This document shows, piece after piece, positions 17,180 through 24,477 of a stretch of 64,000 nt of DNA (the first letter of the stretch is position 1; every line of letters starts with the position of its first letter). Origin of the DNA: Fibrobacter sp. (GTDB lineage Bacteria > Fibrobacterota > Fibrobacteria > Fibrobacterales > Fibrobacteraceae); NCBI RefSeq assembly GCF_017545445.1, contig NZ_JAFWOM010000024.1, positions 20,931 through 84,930 of the forward strand, written 5' to 3'. A program made the translations under genes and the position numbers. The notes under the pieces were generated by a model. The model had not been told where the DNA came from and did not search any database. It was given only the letters and a program-made list of their open reading frames with translations.

Positions 17180-19348
17180 TTAGAACCTAAATAGCATGCC
17201 GAAGCGCATTTGCCCATCACGCACGCCATCTGCACGGCCTACGTTCTTGATGGTAGCCCAGTCGAACTGCAATACGTCGGAGAGCATCACGCCGACACCG
17301 AAATCGACTTCGTTGCGTTTGCCGACACGGTCGTAGAGGTAGCCCAGGCGGAGTGCAATCGTATTAGAATAAATGAATTCCGTACCGAAATTGAACACGC
17401 CTTGGAGGAAGGAGTTCGTGTCGTCGTCGGGGTCAAAGAGGTCTTTCCAGCAAGCGATGTAGAACGGTTCCGGATCGCCCTTGTCATCGTCCATCACGAC
17501 TTCGCGGTTGTAGTCGAATGCGACCGTCCACTTGTAATCGGCCATGCTGAGGATTTCGTAAGAGAGGCCGAGACGCCATGTCAAAGGAATCGGGTCTTCG
17601 ATGGTCTTATCGACGTAATAGACGCTCGGGCCGATGTTTGCGAGCACCAATGCGAAGTTGAGCTTCGGGACGATGAGGTTCTTCTTCAAGATGCCAATAT
17701 CGAATGCGTAACCGAAGGTGGTGGCTTCTTCTTCGCCAGCGGCTGCGCCGGAACTCAAGTCGGAGTAGAAGAACTTGATGGAGAGGCCGAGGCCCCAGTC
17801 GTTCGGGAAGCGTGTGCCGTAGCTGATGCCACCGACGATTTCGGAGCTGTTGTAGGCGACGAGATCGTCAGCGTCCAAGTCGCCGGAAACGACGGTCGAA
17901 CCGAACGAGACGAAGTTCACATGCACGCCGAGCGTTCCCCAGTCGTTCAGCGGGATGGTCATGCCGCCGTAGAGGTGGTAGAGGTCAGGGATGTTCAATA
18001 CCGGCAAAAGTTTTTCGTAGAATGCTGTGAGCTGGTAGTCGGCATCCTTGTACTGCTCCATGCCGTTCGCCGTGCTGAACCACACGTCGTTTCCTTCGGG
18101 GAGTACTGCCCAGACTTTATTCGTCGAAAGCCCGTTGCCCTGGTGGTAGTGCGTCCATTCGTCGTCGCGTTTGGTGATTTCGGTATCTTCACCTTTGGAG
18201 CCGCGTTCGAGTTCTGCCTTGCGTCCGCTGGCGGTCGCGTAGTCCGGCATGTGGCGCCATACACCGAGATCGGTTGCAATCCAGAGTGCGCCCTTGCGGT
18301 CAACTGAAACGTCGTTCACGGTGTTGTTGGCGAACTGCACTTGTTCCCACTTGCGCAGCGTAAAGTGCGAGAGGCCGCCCTTGTGGGTCGCCCAGACGTG
18401 GCCCGAACTATCGACGGCGAGTGCAGTCGGGGAGAGGTCCATGATGCCGTCTTCTAGGTTGAACAAGCTCCAGCGGTCCTTGTCGTTTGCGCTCTTCTTC
18501 GGGGTGAGGCGAGCGACACCTGCGCCATCGACGGCCACGTAAAGTTCCTTGCGGTTCTCGGACCAGACGAGTGCGTTGATTTTTTGACTGGGGAGGACCT
18601 TGCCCTTCTGTTCGAATGCGCCATTGCGATAGACGAAAAGTCCGTTATCCGTACCGATCCAGAGCGATGCGCCTTGTTTTGCAAGTGCTGTCACATGGCG
18701 TTCGCCGAGTTCCTTGTCGAAGGTTTTCCAGCCCTTGCCGTCAAAGCGGAAGAGTCCTTTCGGTGTTCCGACCCAGAGCTTTTCGGTGAGGTTTTCGTAG
18801 AGGATGGCCGTGATGGTATCCTTGACGACCAAGTTCCAGGGCATCTTGACTTCGACCACGTGTGATTCGTCGTCGGCGTTTTTGACGTCGTTGAATTTTT
18901 TCACGACTCGCGTGTATTCGTCGAGTCCACGTTCCGTACCGATATAGGTGCGTACGGCATCTTTAATCTTTGCGTTGCCCTGCAAGGTGACCGAGTAGTA
19001 ATCGACCCACTGTTCGCCGTCGAACTTGAGAATGCCATTTGTTGTGCCTGCCCAAAGTTCACTCTTGTCGAAGAACCCGTTTTTGGAGCGGGACGCCATG
19101 TGTGTAAAGAACGGAGTTTGTTTTGCGTCGGCTTTGTAGGAACTGCGCCATTCGTCGGCGAGTGGCCCGAATGCAAGCCCTGCCGGGTTGTAATACATCG
19201 CGGTTGCGTCATCGGCAAGTGCTGCTCCGACTTCGCCCATGCCGAGCTGGCGGGCGCCGACTGGCATTTGCAGGGTGATAATTGCCGAACCTGCGGCGAG
19301 CGCCATGGCAGGTGCCAAAAGAATTGCAGATAATAGTGACTTACGCAA
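17180..19348 (-). CDS. PorV-like outer-membrane barrel with inserted beta-propeller
   Basis: This 722-residue protein starts with a signal peptide and the PorV/FadL-type opening VGARQLGMGEVGAALADDATAMYYNPAGLAF. From about residue 95 to 435 the barrel is interrupted by a run of propeller blades of the two-component-regulator type (ELWAGTTNGILKFDG, LWVGTPKGLFRFDG, LWIGTDNGLFVYR, VWATHKGGLSHF, LWIATDLGVWRH, VWFSTANGMEQY). The rest returns to an outer-membrane barrel and ends MRFGMLFRF, with the terminal aromatic needed for BAM assembly. The start is TTG with GGAGG five bases upstream, overlapping the preceding gene by 8 bp. Known PorV proteins shuttle type IX substrates; the propeller fusion is unusual. 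Confidence 0.75.
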   Translation of the reverse strand: MRKSLLSAILLAPAMALAAGSAIITLQMPVGARQLGMGEVGAALADDATAMYYNPAGLAFGPLADEWRSSYKADAKQTPFFTHMASRSKNGFFDKSELWAGTTNGILKFDGEQWVDYYSVTLQGNAKIKDAVRTYIGTERGLDEYTRVVKKFNDVKNADDESHVVEVKMPWNLVVKDTITAILYENLTEKLWVGTPKGLFRFDGKGWKTFDKELGERHVTALAKQGASLWIGTDNGLFVYRNGAFEQKGKVLPSQKINALVWSENRKELYVAVDGAGVARLTPKKSANDKDRWSLFNLEDGIMDLSPTALAVDSSGHVWATHKGGLSHFTLRKWEQVQFANNTVNDVSVDRKGALWIATDLGVWRHMPDYATASGRKAELERGSKGEDTEITKRDDEWTHYHQGNGLSTNKVWAVLPEGNDVWFSTANGMEQYKDADYQLTAFYEKLLPVLNIPDLYHLYGGMTIPLNDWGTLGVHVNFVSFGSTVVSGDLDADDLVAYNSSEIVGGISYGTRFPNDWGLGLSIKFFYSDLSSGAAAGEEEATTFGYAFDIGILKKNLIVPKLNFALVLANIGPSVYYVDKTIEDPIPLTWRLGLSYEILSMADYKWTVAFDYNREVVMDDDKGDPEPFYIACWKDLFDPDDDTNSFLQGVFNFGTEFIYSNTIALRLGYLYDRVGKRNEVDFGVGVMLSDVLQFDWATIKNVGRADGVRDGQMRFGMLFRF

Positions 19349-19904
19349 GTTGCCTCCAATCCGGGACGTTATAGGTGTTTCCGTGTGTCGGGATCACAGC
19401 CTTCCATCCGGATTTACTCGGGTTTTCCCAGGGCTGTTTCGGTAAAAGCTTACAGTCGCAGCCCAAAACATAGGGGGGTAAAATTTCCGCGTGATTACGA
19501 ATCTGTTCGCGGGTGATGAAATTTTCTTCGCTGACGAATTTGCAGTAATTCTTGCCTTTGGGACCAAGTACAATCCTATAAGTGGCGATGCCTTGCTTGT
19601 CCCCTTCGTCAATCGTTCTTATGGTCTCTTCGAGAGTGTCGTTCCACTGGTCGAGATAAAATTGCTTTTGTTCTGGAGTCAAGTCCTGTGTTTCTAGCCA
19701 AGCCTTGATGGATGCTTCGGAGGGCTTCACAGCGGTGAGCGTCTCGCGTGCGGGGCGACCGATGGCGGCATACTGGCCCGATACGTCGATGACGGGTTTG
19801 GATTCCTCTTTCTCGTCGGAATTGTGCATGCCCACGTAGATGCCGATACCAGCAAGAACAATGGACAACAAAACAATTGCGATGACGATGATGATTGATA
19901 GCAT
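19341..19904 (-). CDS. Membrane-anchored hypothetical protein, first gene of the propeller-barrel operon
   Basis: This 187-residue protein has one N-terminal membrane helix (IIIVIAIVLLSIVLAGIGIYVGM), an acidic stretch, and a soluble domain of about 140 residues with three Cys (YCKF, GCDCKLL). It was not recognised. Its stop codon overlaps the TTG start of the PorV-like gene by 8 bp, so the two are translationally coupled and probably act together in the envelope. The soluble domain would lie in the periplasm, because the N-terminus is short and uncharged before the helix. Confidence 0.75.
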   Translation of the reverse strand: MLSIIIVIAIVLLSIVLAGIGIYVGMHNSDEKEESKPVIDVSGQYAAIGRPARETLTAVKPSEASIKAWLETQDLTPEQKQFYLDQWNDTLEETIRTIDEGDKQGIATYRIVLGPKGKNYCKFVSEENFITREQIRNHAEILPPYVLGCDCKLLPKQPWENPSKSGWKAVIPTHGNTYNVPDWRQLA

Positions 19905-19976
19905 ATTTAAATCCGTTTACGGTAAATCATTACTCTAAAAAACTAGCATTTTCTATTTTATAAGATAGGAGATATT

Positions 19977-21167
19977 ATGTCAAAATTAAAGTTTTTTCTA
20001 GTGTTGCTTACTTGTAGTGTTGTTTGGGCGGTGCCTTTCAAGGTTGAAGTCCTCAAGAACGGTGATGGAGACCCTATTCGGGCAGGTCAATTGATTCAAG
20101 TTCATTATAAAGGATACCTTGCTGCGGATAGCGCTCTCGTGAATCAGGCAGCAACGGATACGACGGTTGAAGTTCCTTATTTTGCAAATTCCTATTACAG
20201 TGGCGTACCTCTTGAATTCACAATTGGCATAGGACAAGTTATTGAAGGTTGGGATAAAGGTCTTGTGGGGATGCAGGTGGGTGAAATTCGCAAGCTTTCC
20301 GTTCCGTCGGTTATGGCTTATGGCGACAATTCTCTCGAAGGCATTCCGGCGAACAGCGACTTGATGTTCGTTGTAGAACTTGTTCATGCCGAGAAACCGC
20401 TCGATGCAGACAAATTCCCTGCAGATGTCGAAAAAATGAAATGGCGTGATTTGGGTCGTGGTCTCAAGATCTATGACGAAAAGGTGGGTACAGGCAAATT
20501 AAATGCTGCCGGCAATACTATTAAGGTTCATTATACGGGCTGGCTCTTGTCGGGCCGCAAGTTCGGAAGTTCCAAGGATTTAGGCAAGCCGCTTGAAGCT
20601 GTGATGGGTGCAGGCAAGATGATTAAGGGCTGGGAAGCGGGTCTTGAAGGCATGCGTGAAGGCGGTGTGCGTTGGTTGCGTATTCCTCCAGCGCAAGGCT
20701 ATGGCGCTATGGCGTTTACGATGATTCCGCCGAACTCGACGCTCTTGTTCCGCGTTGAGCTGGTTTCGTCTGATGTAGATCCGGATCTTGCCGCGAAAAT
20801 GGATTTCTTCCCGGATACGACGCTCCTCAAGTACGAAAATGGTTCTGAAGGTTTGCGTTATGCGATTGTAAAACAGGGCGAAGGCGAACCGGCCCGTTCT
20901 GGACATCGCGCGATTGTGCATTACACGGGCTGGATGGTGAACGGCTATAAGTTCGACAGTTCCCGTGACCGTGGCCAGCCGTTTGCGTTTGAACTCGGTG
21001 CAGGGAACGTAATCCGTGGCTGGGAACTCGGTGTGCAGGGCATGCTCCCCGGCGAAAAGAGAATTCTCGTGGTGCCGCCTGGCCTTGGCTACGGTAGTCG
21101 CGGTGCAGGCCCGATTCCGGGCGGTGCGACGCTCATCTTCGCGGTGGAATACCTCGGGGAAGAATAG
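19977..21167 (+). CDS. Secreted triple-domain FKBP peptidyl-prolyl isomerase
   Basis: A signal peptide (MSKLKFFLVLLTCSVVWA) is followed by three FKBP domains, at about 20-140, 155-265 and 285-396. Each has the family pattern VHYxGxL ... GxGxVIxGWxxGLxGM ... P..xGYG ... IPxxxxLxFxVEL. Domain 3 is the most canonical (FDSSRDRGQPFAF, LGYGSRGAGPIPGGATL). Domains 1 and 2 have changed active-site segments and may bind rather than isomerise. It should help fold proteins in the periplasm or outer membrane. Three FKBP domains in one bacterial chain is uncommon. SD TAGGAG lies upstream (19964-19969). Confidence 0.9.
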   Translation: MSKLKFFLVLLTCSVVWAVPFKVEVLKNGDGDPIRAGQLIQVHYKGYLAADSALVNQAATDTTVEVPYFANSYYSGVPLEFTIGIGQVIEGWDKGLVGMQVGEIRKLSVPSVMAYGDNSLEGIPANSDLMFVVELVHAEKPLDADKFPADVEKMKWRDLGRGLKIYDEKVGTGKLNAAGNTIKVHYTGWLLSGRKFGSSKDLGKPLEAVMGAGKMIKGWEAGLEGMREGGVRWLRIPPAQGYGAMAFTMIPPNSTLLFRVELVSSDVDPDLAAKMDFFPDTTLLKYENGSEGLRYAIVKQGEGEPARSGHRAIVHYTGWMVNGYKFDSSRDRGQPFAFELGAGNVIRGWELGVQGMLPGEKRILVVPPGLGYGSRGAGPIPGGATLIFAVEYLGEE

Positions 21168-21338
21168 CGGCGGAGCCGCAGTAGGAAGTAGGCTGTTGGA
21201 AGACGTCATCCTGAACGGCATTAGCCGTGAAGACAACTCAGAAGGCGAGCGTTGCAAAAATGAGTTTACTCATTTTTATAATCGAGCCAAAGAGTTGGGG
21301 CTTTAGCCCAATCCAGTGAAGTCTTGGTTATATAGAGA

Positions 21339-21364
21339 AGTCCGCTGTGCGCGGACTTTTTTTT
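21339..21364 (+). terminator. Intrinsic terminator downstream of the FKBP gene
   Basis: Stem AGTCCGC (21339-21345), loop TGTGC, GCGGACT (21351-21357), then eight T. It lies 170 bp after the FKBP stop, beyond a GTCATCC-type repeat unit. Confidence 0.8.
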
Positions 21365-21442
21365 GTAGGTGAGACGTAGTTGGATTTTTTGACGTGATAC
21401 TATGTAGTATTTTGTTTGTAATAACAAAATAAATCGTAAATT

Positions 21443-21910
21443 TTATGCTGACAAGTATTTTTCGGGTACTTTGTAGCCGTACTTCAGGAGCTTTTGTGCA
21501 TACTCTTTGTCTTGCAACCTTTGTTCGGATTCTTTGATGAGCTTACGTATTGTTTTAGCTTCTTTTCCAAACGCAATACGGCCTACGGTCATCCAAGAAA
21601 GCAATGCAATCAATAACAGAAATGATCCGCACATATAACATGGAAATTTAAACTTGTAAGGGACAATGGTGACTGCATACCAGCAGGTAATCCATATGGT
21701 GGTGCTGAGAAGGGCTATTTTTAAATTTAGCGAAATGTTGATTTTGTTTATGTCCGTTCCGATTCCTTCAATTGCGGGCTCGTGAACGCGCTTGTCAAGG
21801 AATTCCTTGTTACATTTGGGACAAGTGAATATCGGTGAACCATAACCAAAAGAATTCCAGTCTTCGCGGTTGATGATCGTCTTGCAATTGGGACAATAAG
21901 GTTTAAACAT
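21443..21910 (-). CDS. Zinc-ribbon membrane protein (155 aa), unknown function
   Basis: The N-terminus carries a zinc-ribbon pattern CPNC (residues 6-9) and CPKC (about 31-34). Two hydrophobic segments follow (IALLSTTIWITCWYAVTIV and YMCGSFLLLIALLSWMTVG) and then a charged C-terminal helix. Base composition is more AT-rich than the neighbouring genes, which hints at recent acquisition. It is flanked by repeat-filled gaps and has no operon partner. Function unknown. Confidence 0.65.
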   Translation of the reverse strand: MFKPYCPNCKTIINREDWNSFGYGSPIFTCPKCNKEFLDKRVHEPAIEGIGTDINKINISLNLKIALLSTTIWITCWYAVTIVPYKFKFPCYMCGSFLLLIALLSWMTVGRIAFGKEAKTIRKLIKESEQRLQDKEYAQKLLKYGYKVPEKYLSA

Positions 21911-22171
21911 GTGATTGAATATAAGTTAAATATCGAGTTGAAGAACGAAAAAATGTGGAATTGCTGTTTTTACGTGAAAAATATTAAGATCAAGGTGATT
22001 TTTACGTAAATTTCGCCATTTCCCCCAAAAATGCCGTTCTACACATTTATTATCTTTAGCTACCTACTAATAACTATTGACCAATGACTAATGACCATCA
22101 CTCGGAGTGCGGTCTAGATCCTACAACCTAACCACCAACCACTAATCACTAACCACTAATTACTAATCACT
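21911..22171. other. Intergenic region, AT-rich then heptamer tract
   Basis: No gene seen. The first part would hold the promoter of the zinc-ribbon gene; the second (22060-22171) is the low-complexity CTAACCA/ACTAATCACT text found elsewhere in the window. Confidence 0.5.
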
Positions 22172-22258
22172 GCGCCTCAGGCGCCCCCATTGACAAAAAA
22201 TCCATACCAAATATTTACACAATATAGCGACATGCGTAAGATTTAAATATTTTAATGA
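22172..22258 (+). promoter_or_regulatory. Candidate promoter/operator of the first regulator-lipoprotein operon
   Basis: An inverted repeat GCGCCT-C-AGGCGC (22172-22184) is followed by TTGACAAAAAATCCAT (22190-22205). Exactly 39 bp further is AAATATTTTAA (22245-22255). The same two boxes at the same spacing stand before three GH43 genes. The second box ends 7 bp before the ATG at 22262 and there is no Shine-Dalgarno, so a leaderless transcript is possible. The function is inferred from conservation only. Confidence 0.5.
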
Positions 22259-22261
22259 TTG

Positions 22262-23128
22262 ATGGTTACTTTTTCTGACATAGCGGATTACCGCGACTTC
22301 TTGAAGGAATTCTACGACAGGCGCAAGGTCGAGATGCCCTTCTACAGCTACCGCATGATGGGTGATAAGCTCGGGCTAGACTCCAGCTATCTCTATCGCG
22401 TATTGCAAAAGAAGCAGCACTTGCCTGCTCATGCATTACCTGCGGCTAAGGAAATCCTTGCGCTGGCTGGTCGCGAGGCCGAATACTTCGACCTCCTCTA
22501 TTCTGCTGCTGTCAGCAAGGATAAGACCAAGCGCGAAGAACTTATGGCGAAAGCACTCTCGCTCCGCGACGTGGAACGCCATTCGTTGCAAGCCGCCGAA
22601 CTTAAACTCCTTGAAAACTGGTGGATTCCTGCGGTACGCGCCTACCTGGAATTGAACGGTGGAGTGGTAAATGTCAAGCAGATTGCAAGGGACATTTGCC
22701 CGCCGATTACCGAGGATCAGGCTCTCGAAGCCATTGAAACTTTAAAGAGCGTCGGTCTCGTGAAAAAGCTTGCATCGGGTAAGCTTGCACTCACCGAAGC
22801 CCATTTGACAGTAGGGGGCCCCGAAAAGGCCAAGGCTGTGCGCAATTTCCAGCGCCAGGTGCTGAGTCTTGCGAGCGATGCGCTTGAAAACGTCCCCGTC
22901 AATGAACGCAATATTTCTACACTGACCCTTTCTGTAGATCAGTCCTGCTTCGAGGATCTCGGTGACATGTTGAGGGAATTCCGCCGCTTAGTCCAGAAAA
23001 GAGTTGACGGAGCCAAGAATCCTGATCGTGTTATGCAGCTTTCAATGGCATTTTACCCGGTAGCCCGTAAAGGAGGGGCTTCGGAAAATACTATAATAAA
23101 AGGGGAAGGTGCAGGAGATAAAAAATGA
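22262..23128 (+). CDS. TIGR02147-family regulator (first copy)
   Basis: This 288-residue protein belongs to the family expanded in Fibrobacter (TIGR02147, DUF4423-like). The N-terminus ADYRDFLKEFYDRRK is followed by a helix-turn-helix-like segment (SYRMMGDKLGLDSSYLYRVLQKKQHLP). A winged-helix-like part (VNVKQIARDICPPITEDQALEAIETLKSVGLVKK) and a C-terminal domain NERNISTLTLSVDQ follow. It is presumed to bind DNA. The frame can start at TTG 22259, but ATG 22262 is preferred. Its stop overlaps the start of the lipoprotein gene (ATGA), so the two are translationally coupled. A paralogous pair lies at 45729-47839. Confidence 0.85.
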   Translation: MVTFSDIADYRDFLKEFYDRRKVEMPFYSYRMMGDKLGLDSSYLYRVLQKKQHLPAHALPAAKEILALAGREAEYFDLLYSAAVSKDKTKREELMAKALSLRDVERHSLQAAELKLLENWWIPAVRAYLELNGGVVNVKQIARDICPPITEDQALEAIETLKSVGLVKKLASGKLALTEAHLTVGGPEKAKAVRNFQRQVLSLASDALENVPVNERNISTLTLSVDQSCFEDLGDMLREFRRLVQKRVDGAKNPDRVMQLSMAFYPVARKGGASENTIIKGEGAGDKK

Positions 23129-24357
23129 TTAAACGGGCGTGGACATATAGTTTGGCGGCATTGGCCTTCTGCTATGTTGCCTGCGATAGCGGTCAAACCG
23201 CGGGATCGTCGATGGAAACGGAAAACTCCATCGCGGTGCTTACCCAGTTGGCCGATGGCACGCCTGCTGCACGTATGGACGTTATTGTCCGCCCTGAAAA
23301 TTACTTGCCGGGTGCTGACGAACTTGGCTCAGACTCCCTCTACCAGTTGCATTTCGAAACAGACGAGTGGGGCCGAGTGGTTCTGTCTGATGTCCCGACG
23401 GGCTCTTATGTCATCGAAGCTCGCAACGATTCCTTGAATTTGAAGGGATTTGCAAAGATTAAATACGTTGAAGCGGATTCGACGACTCCTCTTACAGTTG
23501 AAGTTTCTGAGCCGACCAAGGTCTCTGGTCACGTCGGTCTTCCACAGATGGTTCGCCGTTCGGCGACTGTTTCTGTGCAGGGACTGGACTACCAGGTCCC
23601 GATGGATTCTACCGGTTACTTTGAATTTGAATCGCTGCCGAGTGGCGATGTCGAAATTGTCGCGTTCGTCAACGATGCCGCAGAAGATTCTGTCACGGAA
23701 TATGGCAGAATTGCGATGAACGTCGGTGGTCAGTCCGGCGAGGGCGAACTTTACCTCGGCGACTCTGCCTACGTCAAGAAATACTTTGTATTTGATGACT
23801 TCGAGAATGGCGCGGGCGATTGGACGCCTTCGGCTTCGCATAACGCAAGTGTTAATTTTGATATAGTCTCTGCTGGACTTGACCGCAAAGGCAAGGCTGC
23901 ACACTTTGTCTGTGTTCGCGATTCTGCGGCTGAATGGGATTGGGCTCTCATCGGTCGAGATCTCGGTGGCTTTGTCGATATGAGCGAACTTGATTCCATC
24001 AGGTTTTGGGCTCGCGGTTCTGTAAAGTCCCGGATTTCATTTGCGTTTGACATGCTCGTGAATACCGATTCCGTGACAAGTACGGACAATATAAAATCTT
24101 GGCGTCATTTTGATGTAGATACGGTTTGGACTCGCTATACTGTGATTCCGTCACAATTGGATACTGCGGATAGCAATGGCGGAAACGTCGGTTGGGATGC
24201 GGTCAAGAATCGTGTGACAAAGATTAGCATCTTTGGTGCTATGGGTACTGAAGTCTGGGTTGACGATATCGAGGTCTATGGTTATGGAATCTTTGATCCG
24301 TACGCACCTGTTAAAAAAAATGCTTTGAAAAAGAGCGATTCTAAGAAAAAAGACTAG
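23125..24357 (+). CDS. Lipoprotein with C-terminal CBM11-like domain, partner of the regulator
   Basis: This 410-residue lipoprotein has signal and lipobox YVAC(19)DSG. Residues about 30-220 form two beta-rich, carboxypeptidase-regulatory-like repeats (TPAARMDVIVRPENYLPG ... SGHVGLPQMV). Residues about 225-390 look like a CBM11/CIA30-type jelly roll (YFVFDDFENGAGDWTP ... LDSIRFWARGS ... VWVDDIEVYGYG). AGGAG eight bases upstream supports the start. It would sit on the outer membrane or in the periplasm and may bind a carbohydrate. Coupling to a regulator suggests sensing or an anti-regulator role, which is inference. Confidence 0.75.
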   Translation: MIKRAWTYSLAALAFCYVACDSGQTAGSSMETENSIAVLTQLADGTPAARMDVIVRPENYLPGADELGSDSLYQLHFETDEWGRVVLSDVPTGSYVIEARNDSLNLKGFAKIKYVEADSTTPLTVEVSEPTKVSGHVGLPQMVRRSATVSVQGLDYQVPMDSTGYFEFESLPSGDVEIVAFVNDAAEDSVTEYGRIAMNVGGQSGEGELYLGDSAYVKKYFVFDDFENGAGDWTPSASHNASVNFDIVSAGLDRKGKAAHFVCVRDSAAEWDWALIGRDLGGFVDMSELDSIRFWARGSVKSRISFAFDMLVNTDSVTSTDNIKSWRHFDVDTVWTRYTVIPSQLDTADSNGGNVGWDAVKNRVTKISIFGAMGTEVWVDDIEVYGYGIFDPYAPVKKNALKKSDSKKKD

Positions 24358-24369
24358 TTTTATCCATTA

Positions 24370-24477
24370 TTGACATTTTATCCATGAGACCTGCGGTTTG
24401 CCGTGGGTCTTTTTTTGCATGCGGAAATAGTTTTATTCAAGAGGTTGACCGTGTGAGGTCAGTCCAAAGGAGTGTGT
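24370..24477 (+). promoter_or_regulatory. Conserved GH43 leader, copy A
   Basis: TTGACATTTTATCCAT (24370-24385), a 39-bp spacer, AAATAGTTTTA (24425-24435), a small hairpin TGACC-GTGTGA-GGTCA, and then AAGGAG (24467-24472) five bases before the ATG at 24478. The same layout precedes the GH43 genes at 33497 and 40342. The spacer includes the terminator-like hairpin of the preceding gene. Confidence 0.6.
24387..24417 (+). terminator. Intrinsic terminator after the lipoprotein gene
   Basis: AGACC-tg-CGG, loop TTTG, CCG-tg-GGTCT, then a run of seven or more T. It sits inside the conserved GH43 leader, between its two boxes. Confidence 0.7.

Noticed and set aside
17210..18307. Plus-strand frame of 365 codons opposite the propeller-barrel gene
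   Set aside because: The sense strand has clear blade motifs, a barrel C-terminus and a Shine-Dalgarno. The opposite frame has no recognisable domain.
24405..24421. TGGGTC-N5-TTGCA in the leader of GH43 copy A as a sigma-54 promoter
   Set aside because: Spacing fits, but the -24 box is imperfect, the match is not kept in leaders B and C, and it lies in the terminator of the preceding gene.
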